Origin: Rotaria sp. Silwood1
Taxonomy: Eukaryota > Rotifera > Eurotatoria > Philodinida > Philodinidae
Assembly (NCBI GenBank): GCA_905250075.1
Contig: CAJNOP010000002.1
Location: forward strand, 997,867-1,061,866
Direction of reading: 5' to 3'
DNA: 64,000 bases
Made by a program: the position numbers and the translations under genes. This document shows, piece after piece, positions 24,803-38,050 of this stretch. The notes beneath the pieces were generated by a model, which was given only the letters and a program-made list of their open reading frames with translations, had not been told where the DNA came from and ran no database searches. How positions within the stretch are numbered: the first letter of the stretch is position 1; each line of letters starts with the position of its first letter.

Positions 24803-26713
24803 TAATTTGTCGATGAATCAAAAATTGAGCTTGGTTTGAGAAAAACTTGATTATCGCAGAATAATAAAATTTTTCTCCTAAAAAAAATCATTCCAGAAAA
24901 ATGAAATCATATATTTTGTTGATTAATTCATTACGCTCTATCTCACCACCTGTATACATGTTTTTAAAAGTTGTGTTTTAGTGTTGCATTTTCAGTATGT
25001 TACAATCAATCAAATTTGTTTTTTTTTGACACAAACTGAATGTATGTTAAATAAATTTCCAAAGTAATTTTTTCTTTTGTATAGACAATTCTTGAAATAA
25101 TACGCACATGCATCATTCTATGAAAAAGTTAACAGAGAATATTTAAACTATTAAATTCAATGATACTTCCTTGTTTAAAGTTTTATTTGATTAATAAATA
25201 AGGGCATCATGAAGATTGAATTCGTAAAGAATCATCATTTTCTTTTGAGTTCACTACATGATTTATTTTGTTCAAAAAAACAAGAATGATTCAACTTCAG
25301 ATATGTGCAAAGTCATTTTATCCGAGAGGGAAATAGTAGAGATTTCAGTCTTGAAGATTCCTGAAATTCTACGAAGCCTTTGTATTCTCATTAAATCTTG
25401 AAATCTACTGTTTCATCCTCAACCTTACTCTACAGGGTAAGATAAGGGTTGCATTACAATATTTTTCTCATTCAAGCTACAGGATACGAAAAAAGCTTAC
25501 CTTGCAGGCCCCTACTCTACTTATATTAAATAACAAGACGGTAAAAGCTTTTATTAGTCAAAACATGTGTTACTATTGAAATATGATAAGACATGAAAAT
25601 TATAATATAAAAAGAATCCAACTTCTCATAGTTTTTGCTTTGTTAACGACGAGTAATCTGATTATTCTTCTTAACGATCTATTTACACCGTATGATTATA
25701 TTTATGAAAAAAATATGACGTTAAATAGAGAATGTCAATTAGGATTGTTTTTTTTTTTGTAAGAAAATCAGCAGCTAGATGTTAATCGATTGCTTTGTTT
25801 TTAAGAAAATAAGCTATTTGATTGATGATAAATCATACCGCACTTCCTATCATTCTTAATAATTATACATATTAAATTGATCGATAAAAACATTCAAAAT
25901 ATGTATTCTACAAGAATTTAAAACTCGAATATGTATATCCTTCTGACTAATTCCAAGGACACAACTGAATTTTTTGAATAATTCTTTGGGTTTGTTGTTT
26001 GATCTGGCATTTATACTATAAATACATCTTCAATTACTTAGCTCTAAATAAAAATTTCAGCTCGATAGAATACGAATTCGTTAACAAAGATACAAATGTA
26101 TTCGATGTAGTCCATGTAAGAATACAACAAAAATTTACTGGTTACTTGCTGAGTTTTGTATTACTGCTTTGAATAGTACCAATCTTCGATCAATGAATCA
26201 GTTTCTGCAACTTTTTTCCAAACATGTTGTCAACGACTCTCTTACTAAAATCCTTCAACAGTACAAACAAAATCGAGAAATTTCTAATTTATCGATCAAC
26301 AGTTAATTTCATTGAAAAATAAAAGAAAACAGCAAATTTTCGTTTCATGATTTTATAAGTGCATCAGACATGTTTTTACCTTTCTCAGCGCATTTTCATC
26401 GTGCATGATTGCAACTGTTATAGTGAATCAAGTAACCGAAAAACTAAGATATATCGTTTATGTTGACAGCGAAGTATTTATATATAATCGTAAATTTCTC
26501 GATAATTTGACATAACAAGTAAATATTTATGATCATGACATAAGGATTGATGATTTTTCGAGGTAGTTTTTACAAAATCTAATTTTTATTTCATCAATAG
26601 AAGGAAGTATATATTAGAAATTTTTTTTTTCAAGGACAAATCAATTCTAATATACATTAAAAACACATTACATCTAAGTAACTTTATTACAATAAATGTC
26701 TGAAAAATGTCTA
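24803..26713. other. Intergenic, no gene seen
   Basis: AT-rich sequence with no exon-like stretches on either strand. The last 50 bases are the 3' flank of the small peptide gene. Confidence 0.5.
26683..26688 (-). terminator. Poly(A) signal of the small peptide gene
   Basis: AATAAA on the minus strand, 26 bases past the stop codon at 26714. Confidence 0.6.
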
Positions 26714-26956
26714 TCACAATTCATCGGTGTTTTCTTGCAAAGGACCTTTTAATGTTGGTGAGCGTTGTCGAGTAGCCGCTGTCTCGTCATTGATGGAAAG
26801 TTTTTTTTTAATTAATGCAGCTGTTTTACTAAATGTTGCCGATATTCTTAGAGAAGGTATACGAATCCTAAGTGAATGTATTTCATCGATAAATATGAAT
26901 AAACATAAGATCGACAATAACACTAAGCGGCTTTGAATAAAATGCATTATTGACAC
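26714..26956 (-). CDS. Short secreted peptide precursor
   Basis: An intronless 80-residue frame. Residues about 8-28 form a strong signal peptide (RLVLLSILCLFIFIDEIHS), with likely cleavage before LRIRIPSLRIS. The mature part is about 50 residues, basic and without cysteine. It contains a tribasic KKK (about residues 50-52), a possible convertase site splitting it into LRIRIPSLRISATFSKTAAL-type and acidic C-terminal parts. A TATA box (TATATAAA, 27021-27014) lies about 58 bases upstream of the ATG and an AATAAA 26 bases beyond the stop. This complete minimal gene layout argues for a real gene. I do not recognise the peptide. It could be a neuropeptide, an antimicrobial peptide or another secreted factor. 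Confidence 0.6.
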   Translation of the reverse strand: MSIMHFIQSRLVLLSILCLFIFIDEIHSLRIRIPSLRISATFSKTAALIKKKLSINDETAATRQRSPTLKGPLQENTDEL

Positions 26957-27013
26957 TAGTTCAATTCAATTTTGTTTGTGAATGAAAATCGTATTTGTTT
27001 TTTTTCCTGACTA

Positions 27014-27021
27014 TTTATATA
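27014..27021 (-). promoter_or_regulatory. TATA box of the small peptide gene
   Basis: TATATAAA on the minus strand, followed by TAG. At this spacing the transcript would start near 26985 and have a leader of about 30 bases. Confidence 0.5.
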
Positions 27022-27486
27022 AGTATTATTAAGCAATCTTCCCACGTATAAAGAAAAAAAAGTGACAGTTTATATGCTTGCTCGTGATACTGCGCTTTGT
27101 ATATACGATTTGTTTACCTGTTAATAAAGTTTTTTTTCGCCCACGACCGCTTAATTACTTTCTTTTGTATTAATGTATCGTAAACATGTTTGTTCTTTGT
27201 CTCAAATATTAATACAGGGTGCTCTCTTTATCAAAGTCTGTTGACTATTTTAACTCACATGGAAAAAAAACGAACATTAAACAGAGATACCTTCTATTTG
27301 TCGACACAAAAAAAGACAATAAGTGCATCAGAGTAATACAATACATTAACTAAGGGAGGATGGATATATTTATCTCAGGAGTAGGCAGATTAAAAAAAAA
27401 TCAGAACAAGAACCTAGATATATGCATCTATAAATAAATAAAATCAAAAAAAAAAGAGTTGTGAACACCGAGATATTTTGATTAAG

Positions 27487-30400
27487 TTAATAACCATAAT
27501 GATAATCTCTAGAAACGGTTCCTGTCGTTGTTTGTGTATCAAACTATACATAGCAAGGAAATCATTTTATGATGATACTTAAAATAAACAAGATGTTTTT
27601 TGTTCTTACTGGTGGTATTGGAGTTGAATGTAATTGATCTTGTTTAATACCAGCTGTTAAACCTTGGATGCATAAAAAAAAAAGAAAAAAAAATAATTAT
27701 AATAAAGTTGAAATAAAAAATTTACCTGAAGAGAATTTAGTTTGCCATTTTGGATTTGCTGGTGCACCATATGGAGCAAGAAGAGGTGAATTACCCATAA
27801 ATTGATGAGGATCATCAACATTTATATTTTGTCCATAACCACTAACAATTTGTTGATGATGACGTTTATTAATATACATAAATAAACACATAAATATTAA
27901 ACATATAATACCATATGCACGAAATGTTATATCAGTACCAAAATATGAAGCAAAAAATCCACCAAATAGAGATCCACATCCTCGTCCGAAACCAAAATGA
28001 AAACCTTGTAAAACACCTTGACATGATAAACGTAAATTTTCTGGTACTGCTTGAGATAAATATGAACAAGCTGTTGCCCAAACAGCAGCATGAGTTAATC
28101 CTATAAATTTATTTATTTTTTTCTATACAAGAACAAAAAAGCAACAAAAATGATTTTTCTCGTACCTTGAATAAATTCAAATGGTAGCACCCACCATGGA
28201 TTTGTTATAATTGATATATAAACAAAACGAATAAAATTGCCTAATAAACCCAAATAAAGAATTTTTATATGGCCAAAACGATAAATAAGTTCATGTAAGA
28301 AAAAATAAGCAAATAATTCACTTGTATGATTTATAACTGAAGCCACACCTACGAATTTAAACAAGAAAAATAATTATAGAGAGAAAACTCCATCGTATCA
28401 ATCATTCACCCAAAAAACTAAAATCTATAGAAAAAGTGCAATTACTATACATAGAAAAGTTTAAATTAAAACCTTCTAATTACAGCACGCAAACTTAACA
28501 ACACATGTATGAATTGCTTTATGATTGTTATGCTTGTCTATATGTATTATTTCAGTATACGTTGCGTGATAAATAATTTTTCGTATTTCTACTATTTTGT
28601 GATAGAAAAAAAAATACTAATAAGCTCAGTTCGCAGAATAACGAGAATCTATCTTGCAAAGCGAACTGACTACAAAAAGATGAATAACAATCACACATAG
28701 ATCTTATATCATTCATGACTAAATTTAATTACCAAAAAGTGTTGGTGATCCACCAAGATCTTGTAAATGCCAAAATAGAAATGTAAATACAAGACCAACA
28801 CCACAGCCCATCCACCTTAAACAGATAAACATAACAAACTTTAATGAATTGTTTTCCTTTATTATCTATTTTCTCACCATGCAATAAAAAGGAATGTTCC
28901 ATTTTTTAATCCCATAAATACTTGTATAATTTGCATTAATTTCATTGTATTTGATAACTTATATTGTTGTTCTTTTACATTAATTTGTACTTGTTCTTCG
29001 TCATTAATAATACTATGTATATTATGTTCATCTGTACTTAATTTTGTTGTTGGATATACAGTTCGTTTTAAATCTTGATTTAATACACTTAATGGTACTT
29101 GTTCATTTGTATGGTATGAATATTGAAAACGTGTTGCTGTTATGAATGCAAATATCATACAAATAGTAAAAGCAGCAAAACAAACAGTGTAATTCTTTTC
29201 TAATGGTCCACTAGTTCCACAGGCATAAAACGTAAGAGATTTAGATTGATCTAGGTTCAAAGAATGTTTAGTAATAAAAAAAAGAAGTTCTTTGTCTGTT
29301 TTTTTTTTTTTATTTTTAAATATTTTTTTTTACCAAGTATCATAGCAACAATAAATATTGCCAAACCCCAACCTAAACTTCCAAACATTCGTTGTCGACC
29401 ATAAAGTTCTGTATCTTGACTTAAGTATGCCAAAGTGTATGCATCCTAAATAATACAACATTTTTTTTTTTGAAAAAATTTAATTAAAAGAAGAAAAAAA
29501 ATAAATAAAACAAGCTTTACGGCTAATGTGATGGCTGGTGCACTAAAGAATTCTCCGATTATAATAAGTAACAAGAAAACCATAAAAACATTGCGTACAT
29601 CTTTTTGTTCATATAAAACAGGTGATCCAAGTGGTTTAACAAGAGAAAGATTTGTAACTGTTATTGATATTGGATTACCAATTGTTTTTTTAGGTGTATT
29701 TATATGTAAGAAATTATTTGTATTAGATTGTTTTTTATTTGATACAGTTGTTGTTTGACGATTTTCATCTATTGAATCATCTTCTTCAGCATTTTCAATA
29801 TCATCATCTTCATCTTCATAATCATCATTATTATTAGTAGTAGTAGTTATTTTAGTTAATTGATTCGTTTTAATTGTTGTTGTTTTTAATTGTTTTGATG
29901 TCGAAATAATTGTACTAACAGTTCGATTCATAGTTGAATTTAAAAGATTTTTTTTTAATGTATTTGTTTTATTTAAAGTTACATTTTTTCTTTGTTCAAT
30001 TATTTCTGTTGTGTGTTTTAAAGTTTTTAATGATATTGTTGTTGACATTGGCATTACGGATCGTCTCATATAAGTTTTTACATTTGGATTTATTGTTGTA
30101 GCTTTATAACCTACACGTTCAATTGATTGATGCGTAGAATTCATTTCACGCCAACATGAATGTGGGGGTGGATTAATAAGACCAATAGCAACAGTAAAAA
30201 CAATCCAAGATAAAAGTGCCATTAATAAAATATTCTTAGCTTGTCGAAAACGTGTTGAAACAACACTCCAAAATGGTGCCGAAACGAATTCAACAAATGG
30301 CCTTTTAAATAGATGAGAAAAAGTCATTAGACTTTGTTCTATAAATTATGATTAAGAAAACAAGAGAAAGAAAGTTAGATCAGATTGCATTTCCGAGTTC

Positions 30401-31044
30401 TTTTCGGCCGAAGCGATTTTTCTTTTTTTACGTAAGAAATAACATTTAGTTGAAAGTATCCGGGTTCGTATAACCAATCTCACCAAAATAAGCGGATGCT
30501 TCAAGTGCTATTCAGTGTCAAGAGAGATTGAGATGATATAATTACATAAAAAACTATCTACATTTGGCATTTTCTTCTTGTCTAAGTACTTAACTATTCG
30601 ATAACACTGTGTCTACTCTTTTTTTCCTTTTTGTTTCTTTCTTTTCTTTCATTCGTGATTAAAATCGAACTGCTAAATAAAATAATCCATTTTCATTTAC
30701 CGAAAGCCCATGAGAATACCACAATATGATGGACCCATACCCATTTGTTTAAAATAGATTGAAAGTAGTGGAAAAAGTGATCCAAATGCAGCAAAATACC
30801 AAAAATAAAAAAGTTTTGCATATAATAATGTTCGATCAACATTCGATGGTAATGAATCAATTAAGTTAGGTGCACGTCGTAATATTTGCGGCGGCTTTTG
30901 TAACAATGTCGAACCAAATAACTTACGAATACGTGCAGCTGTTGAAGTTCTTTGGTTATCATATTCATAAAGTTCTGTTTGATCAATATCTTCTTGTTGA
31001 CGGTAAGAATCATGCATATTTTGATAAAAACCACGAGATTCCAT
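27487..31044 (-). CDS. MFSD6-like major facilitator transporter
   Basis: Nine exons join in phase: 31044-30701, 30331-29521, 29445-29334, 29250-28878, 28815-28733, 28348-28166, 28100-27726, 27662-27610 and 27543-27487, giving 796 residues, close to human MFSD6 (791). TM1 lies at about residues 73-98 ([18 protein letters not shown]), preceded by a cytosolic N-terminus. MFSD6 signatures follow: [54 protein letters not shown] with [56 protein letters not shown] and [19 protein letters not shown] loop of about 175 residues (170-345) is rich in Thr, Asn and acidic residues. The family is a 12-TM MFS group of uncertain substrate; MFSD6 was described as a receptor for MHC class I in mouse. Acceptor CAAAG| at 30332 was chosen because the nearer TATAG breaks frame. 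Confidence 0.92.
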
Positions 31045-33807
31045 TATATTATTTAATTAACGTTTTCTATGTAAATATAGGAAAAACAATTCATATGTAA
31101 TTAATGATATACTTCATTACGTTCACGCATTGAACTTACTTTTTAATATGATACTAGAGAAGAAAAAAAAGAGAATTAAACTGCATCAGACAACGTAGAA
31201 GAGATATGTGTTAAATAAGACTCGCTTGAGAGTTATTCTATTCTTTACAACTACTACTATTGACAATATAGCGACAACGATAGCATGATGTTAATTGTGA
31301 CTCGTTCAGCATTTGTCGCTTATCCTATACAGGCAAGCACAGTTACCATAGAATGTCTTTCTTTCCTTTTCTTTTCTATATTCAGTTGAACGACAAAAGA
31401 CGACAGCCTATGGCGGCAATGGAATACGAAGAAAACAAAGAACGTTTGGAAAAAAGAAAACGATGACAACATGCAACAGAGTGTAATGTCGTTTTTCATT
31501 ATAATACACTGTTAGTAAGCAGACAAGCAAGCAAGAAAATTCGCTCTATACGACGTCGAGTCACCAACGTTTCTCAATTTTTTTTCTTTTTTTTCTGCTT
31601 CTTCTTCTTCTTTTATTCTTTTGTACGACAACAATTCAATACTTTGAGAAACAACAAAAAAAAGGGCGGAAGAGAGCAAGATCATGTTAGTAACTTTTCT
31701 TGATGACGGATGTCATTCTTTTGTCAACTTAGGAGAGAAATGAGCTAAAAGATCTCTGAACATTCTATTAAAAAAACACTACTTTTATATATTAACAAAA
31801 GCAAGTCAAAAGAAACAAGTGATATAGATGAAGCTTGTACAAGACATATATCACTTATATGTAAAGTGATAGATGCCATAGATTTTATGTTGATAGCAAA
31901 CTAATTTTAACCAATGTTAGTTCTTCTGAAATTGTAACAAAACAAATAACACTTATATATGAGTAAAAGACAGAATGATGACATGATGAACAAACAATTT
32001 CTTATCGGATGATGTTCATTAATTGACTGTTCCGAAGAGTTGATGAACAAACTTGAAAGCTTTATTGACTGTCTTATTTGTAGAAAGCACAAACATTAAA
32101 CGAGAGAAAAAAAATCAATTATTAAATGACAATGTCGCAGTATTGAATTAATATTTTAGCATATGAAACATTTTTTTTTCTCCCTGAGTTAACGATTATT
32201 AGATCGGTCAATTATATAACTTGACTTATCGATTCATACTTTCTTAGAAACAAAAGAGCCAATATTTTTCTCTTGTTTCTCAATGCGATAGAACAAAAGT
32301 TCAATTAATGATTTTCAAGTATGTGTTTCCTTTTTTTTTTCTATGAATTGAAAATTCACTTAATAAACTTTCAGAATCAACAAACCTTAAAAAATTGTAT
32401 ACAGCTAGGATAGTATAAAAAAAAATATATTTTGATACGGGAAGGAAATAGTCATTCACTTGTATCTGTTAATTCCATTGTTGCTAAACCCTTATTATAT
32501 CAAATCCTTTCTTTTCTATATTTAAACCTACGTAGAAATTAATTCCCTAGAGGAAAATAATAAATACAAATACTCAATCAACAAGCAAATTCGTTACAGG
32601 ATATAGGTCATTGTAAATCAAATCAATTTTAAAGATATGTCAAGAACAAGAATACAGATTCTTTAAATATAAAAGATAAAATAATCTTAATGAGATGATA
32701 AATTTATAATAGACGGAATAGACCTATTCATAGCTCCGTATAAACGGAAATGAGATCAGGTGTATCCGGTAAAAACTACTAATTTACGATTACCTGTCAA
32801 ATACATGGTAGCAAAAAATTATCTGGAATAAATACAATAGTTTTTTTTTTATATTATTATTGTGAGTATTAATATTTCAACATGATTCATTCATATTTAA
32901 AGGTATATATATACATACAAATTTTTGAACAAAACTTTTAGCTTCTATTAGAGTTAGAAAAAAAATTCCATAGATAATCTCTTGAGAGATTTTTGATTAA
33001 TAGAGGGAAAAAAACCAGCTGCTTTTGAGACAATTTCTTGATTTATTCATTTGTGAGTAAATCAAATTTTATATTTATGCATGATTAAATGAACGTCAAC
33101 CTATTATGGATTTGTTATGAAATAAACTAATTAATTTTACTTCAATATTATATATATACTTTCTTGAATGCAATGGTTTTGATTGTAACTTTAGTAAGAT
33201 TAATAAATAAACGGAAATTTAGAAAGATTAGTTGATTGCTTGTTGAGGAAATTGTTTCAATAAAGGTCTTCCTTGTGTTACTGTAGGGTTATATGAAGAC
33301 GATAGTAGTGTAAATATAGATGAAATGAGTTTTCTCTTATATCATTAAACATACCACCGGGTACTCTGGTGAATGTAATAAATGCTGAGTACTCACAAGA
33401 ATAAATGTCACCGAAACTTTTAGACAGAGTATCAGTTTTTAGCACCTCACTATATAATACGTTTAAATATTCAATCGACTAGCTTGTGAAAAGACTTTTC
33501 ATAGATGAGTATTGAAATTGGGCTAGTACCTAGTAAGTGCTCGTGTGCTAAGACAATTCTTAGCGGGACATCTAAACAAGACTCTGTGACATACTGATAA
33601 AAGTACTCCGTTAGCAACTGATTCAATATATTCACTAGAGTCAAATCATAAAACTGCAACTTACTTACGTCTTAATTTCAATAGAATAGACAGATAGAGT
33701 ATACGATTCTGTACATTTCTGTCTACCTATTTGATTTGCTGTTGTAGCCAAAAAGAAATGTTTGTGGATTGAATAGTCTTAGAGGTTCTATCACCTTTGG
33801 ACGCTTC
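31045..33807. other. Gene-poor interval upstream of the MFSD6-like gene
   Basis: AT-rich DNA with no supported exon. The part nearest 31045 should hold the promoter and leader of the transporter gene. A short minus-strand frame at 33471-33659 has no recognisable domain. Confidence 0.45.
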
Positions 33808-34056
33808 AAATAATAACTATGTTGGCCGTAATTTTTCTATTATAAATCAAATATGCAGATTAATAGCATAGATTGATGCAGTTTTTATATTTTACCAAAT
33901 GACATATCAATTTGTTAGTGCAGAGTTGGACGTCTGACTCTGCATAAAATAGTCGATATGCCATTTTGTAGAGGATGAAAAACTACGTTGATTTGCATTA
34001 TTACTTTCCATATCTGAATTATAATAGAAAAATTACGGGTACCATAGTTATTATCT
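33808..34056. repeat. Long palindrome with about 124-base arms
   Basis: Arms 33808-33932 and 33933-34056 are reverse complements throughout, with scattered mismatches. Shared blocks are ATAATAACTATG, CCGTAATTTTTCTATTATAA, GTTTTT, CATATC and TGCAGAGT next to the centre. There is essentially no loop. It carries no coding capacity and is probably a snap-back MITE. Its sequence is unrelated to the 24.7-kb palindrome. Confidence 0.85.
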
Positions 34057-36788
34057 AAAACACTCAATGCTCATAGATCCGTTAAAAATCTTTAGTCTAC
34101 GAACATTTGTTTTTTGAATTGAAGAAAACAAAATGTAAATACATAGTGATGTTCTATATTTCGCGCTTTATCTTTGAAACCTATTGAAAATGAAATATGA
34201 TGATATGATAAATTTATATGAACTTGTTCAACAATATCCTTTACTTTCTATTATATTAGTAACGAATCTTTATTTGTAATCTTGATTAGAGAACATAATT
34301 TTTCTGTAATCTATTTTAAATGGACCTTGTCAAACGCAGAACTTGCATATTTTTATTAACAAGCTTTGTTTTTTTGTTACAGAAAATATGTAGTACAAAG
34401 AACAATTCAATCTGTTTTAATTAAGAGGACAGTAAGTGTACTTTTGTTCTGTTAGTAAACTAAATCAATCTCTTATAAAGCTTCGTACTGAATATGTTCC
34501 GTCAAAAAATTAAAAATAATTATTAATGAACTCAAACAATCTTTCTGAACAACTTTTTTATATCATGTATGCATATTATATTTATAAATAAAATACTTTT
34601 CTTTAAGTTTCCAAAAAACTATAGCCCCTTATGAGAATATTTTTATTCATGTTGAAGTCTGAATCGAATGAAGAATGTTAGAACTTTTGGATAGTTTACG
34701 TTCTTTTTTTTTTACAATGATTCCGAAAATACTAATAATTATCTAACATACAGTGAACAGATAATATATGTATTAGTTTAAAATACAAATAATCGAATCG
34801 ATTCAAATTATGATTGTCTGACAAAGTTGAAACATGGTTATTTAAAAAAATATTTACTTTCATACATAGGGTGTTCCAGAAGTTTGACAGAAAATAAAAT
34901 TTCAATAAATCTTCAGTACTTGAATCTATTTACATGTTTCTTTCATCATTTGATTTCATACTCATCTAAGTTTTACTAAGCATGTTTCAGATAAAATGAC
35001 TGTACCTATGAGCATTAGAAAGGAAGAGGAAGAGTATTCTTGCTTTTTGACTACCTTGTGATATGTGGCATTGTCTCGTAGTGCATTCAGTAGCTCAATA
35101 TTTTTCCTACAACTAATACTAACTGTATTTATAGACAGAAGGTCAACCTGACAGAGCTTTTGTGCTAAATGGCTTGCTTTCTGAGTGCATACTAACTAAC
35201 CAAAACAGCAGGTGTATCTTACACTGTAGACAACATGCTATCGGACTGGTGATTCGAGACAAACAGCCGTTAATGCGTCGTTCAAAATCATTCTATGTCT
35301 GGTAGTACTGATTCTTGCACGTAATACCTTGTGAATACATGTTGAATAACGTAGCCACTCAATCATGGCGGCCTATGAACATTAGAATACAGATTATTCT
35401 ATTCATGACCAAATTTTAGTCAGTCAACTACGATTGTGAAACGAATGCTGCGGGTCGAATTTTACCAAGAAATATCGAATAAAATGATATGAATAAATTC
35501 TCTTTATGTTTTTATAAAACTAATATTGTTGTAGAACGTGCACATTCTGAATGTCTGACAGTAATGAGACAAGAAAAAAATTGCTGAAGTTTATGCCGGT
35601 GATAGAAGTAATTATATTGGCATAAAATGAGACTTTTCTGAATATTGATGATAAAACATATTGATTTCTGAGCAATATTTTTCCTACCATAGAGTATTCA
35701 AAGAGACGATTGTATAAAATAACTTTCGTGATTATCTTACTTGTCGCTATGCGAATTTGGTTCTGTGGCGTAGTACGGGCAACGATGTCCATTGAAGATC
35801 ATGTTGAAGTAACAATAGGAAATTGCAATCCTGTATTATATCATACACTTTTTCTAGTCTGTTTTTATTCATACTGTTGTTCAGACAAGGCTTATAGAGA
35901 AGTATTCACTAACAAGAAATTTTTATTTGAATATATAGAAAGAAAACAGCGACATATTCGTATGAAAATCAAATCAATAGTTTTGTTTGTGCACTGTACA
36001 TGTTCATCGTACAACTTTCTTTTTATTATTGCTCTTATTTATGTATTTTAGCAATAATATATACAGATGCTTTTTTATTAGTATTAACATTCATAGATTA
36101 GATTACAAAAGATAAACATATTTAAAAAAACTAAAATTGTTTCCTTTTTTCTGTTAGGTTTTCATGTACCTGCTACAATGTTTTCTATATATCTTATTCA
36201 TCAATTAATAACATATACATAATTACAATTGTCTTCTTGTCTTGTAGCTTTAATGCGATTAAATTGAGCACGTCAAACTTTATCAATGTAACCGCTAATA
36301 AAAAAAGACTATAATTACATTACGAACAACACAAGTATTAACAAATAATTATCACATAACATTCAGTATTACGTGCTCAGCATAAAATTTATGAATAACA
36401 TGTCTTGTTATATTTGATTCACAACTTTTTTTTTTGTTGTGTCAATTATCAACATCAAAAAATAAAAATAAAGTTATAATTAAATCAATTAACTGAACAT
36501 CATTTATGTTGTCGGCATGTTTTGCTTTTATGGATTTGATGCATTCTTATATCCATATTTATCATTTTACATAATAACGATATGTCCAATATATTTAATT
36601 ATTTATTCAATACAGCAATGTGTACCAAATTTTTACTACTAACATCATCAAAAATACATTTATAACAGTTAAAATATAACATGTTCAATTAAATTAACAT
36701 CTGTAGACTATTTCTTATACTTGTCATACCAGTGACATTTCTGGAACGATTTGAATATAGATAGCCACTGCGGCTATCAAGACAGCTG
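34057..36788. other. Gene-poor interval
   Basis: Mostly AT-rich unique sequence. A plus-strand frame at about 35710-36051 starts with a hydrophobic, signal-like stretch (FVIILLVAMRIWFCG) and has several cysteines late (CFYSYCC, HCTC). It lacks an ATG at its start, has no splice support, and overlaps an equally long antisense frame, so I do not call it a gene. Confidence 0.4.
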
Positions 36789-37295
36789 TCCTAATCGTAA
36801 CCCGATATTTGAACTCATATTACACCCACAAGAAGGTCTCAATAAGATTAGACAAAGTTTCAGAGGGTGTATGCTCATGAACCACTGAAGCCAAATTATG
36901 ACTGTTTTACTGAATTTTTTACCTATTTTGAGATATTTATTAGAAAATCAAACAATGATATTTCCAACTGATTTTCAGTCCATAGATAGTTCTTACGATC
37001 CTTGAAATATTTTTTAGAAGTTTCAATCAAAAAGAATATTTCTTTATCGAAATATTGAATTTCTGACAAACGATCGTTTCCCATAGACATGTCACAATAA
37101 TCAAGTTTGTGTGGGAATGGACTGAATTTCAGATCGAAATACTATTATTTTATTCTCTAGTAAGTACCTACAAATGGACTGAAAACTCAGTCAAACAATC
37201 ATAACTCGACAGCAGAAGCCATGGACACGAACCCTTTCAAACTTTTTCTAGTCTTGCCGACATCTCGTTATGAGTTCAAATGGTGAGTTACAAGT
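36789..37295. mobile_element. Inverted-repeat element, about 500 bp
   Basis: Left arm from about 36796 and right arm ending about 37293 are imperfect reverse complements of roughly 110 bases. Shared blocks are GTAAC, ATTTGAACTCATA, CTAGA/TTAGA-AAAGTTT, AGGGT and TTATGA-TGTTT-ACTGA. Part of the right half (37117-37280) recurs in direct orientation at about 53395-53560: ATCGAAAT, ATCATAA, CACGAACC, GTCTT, TTATGA. It is therefore a dispersed repeat family. No transposase frame is visible. Confidence 0.65.
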
Positions 37296-37924
37296 CGCAT
37301 TGTTTTTTCATGAGTGGCTGCATGATTCAACATATGTTTACAAGGTGCTGTGTTCTATCCTTAGTGCTACCAGAAATACGATGACCACGCGCAAGTCACT
37401 AATGAATGACTATTTGTTTCGGATCACTTGTCCAATAACATACTGACTATATTGTGATATATCGATGCTGTTATGGTTAATTAGTATGCATGAGGAGCTA
37501 AAGCAATGAAACTCAAGAACTTCTCATCAGGCTATTGAATCTGTTGCTAGAAAGTACATCGCACCACGAAGTAGCTAACACGCAGAAGTATTCTTTTTTG
37601 TGCCTTCAGTATAGATTAAATCGATAGAAATATTTTCATCATTGTCTTTCTGTTGCCTATCGAAGTATCTATTGTAATCATACAATATTATTTTTTTTAA
37701 TGATGTTTTCTCGTTACATAGTTTCAACAAACCAATGAAAGAACTTATATGAGCACTGACAATAGAACATATAAGAACCAATACGCATTTCTTATGCTCT
37801 TGTTCCAAAACGAGCAAAAGAAAAAAAAAACTTCAAGACATTTATTATTTTTATATATAGCATTAAAAAAAACGAATACAAATTTTCTTTATAATTATGA
37901 TATTGTGCAATTGCTTCCATTTTT

Positions 37925-37997
37925 CTAGAAAAGAAAAAGAAAATTTACTTTTTCTATTATATAATTAAGTCTTATGTTTACTTGTGCGTCTGATTTT

Positions 37998-38050
<53 letters not shown>

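Noticed and set aside
27216..27242. ACAGGGTG-type sequence resembling a DNA transposon tip (similar tips near 8960 and 34866)
   Set aside because: No inverted partner was found nearby for any of the three.
30455..30490. GGGTTCGTATAACC resembling a tRNA T-arm
   Set aside because: No acceptor stem, D-arm or anticodon arm could be folded around it.
35520..36051. Overlapping frames on both strands, one with signal-like and Cys-rich parts resembling a cystine-knot hormone
   Set aside because: The plus frame lacks an ATG start and splice evidence, the Cys spacing fits no hormone family, and the equally long antisense frame suggests chance.
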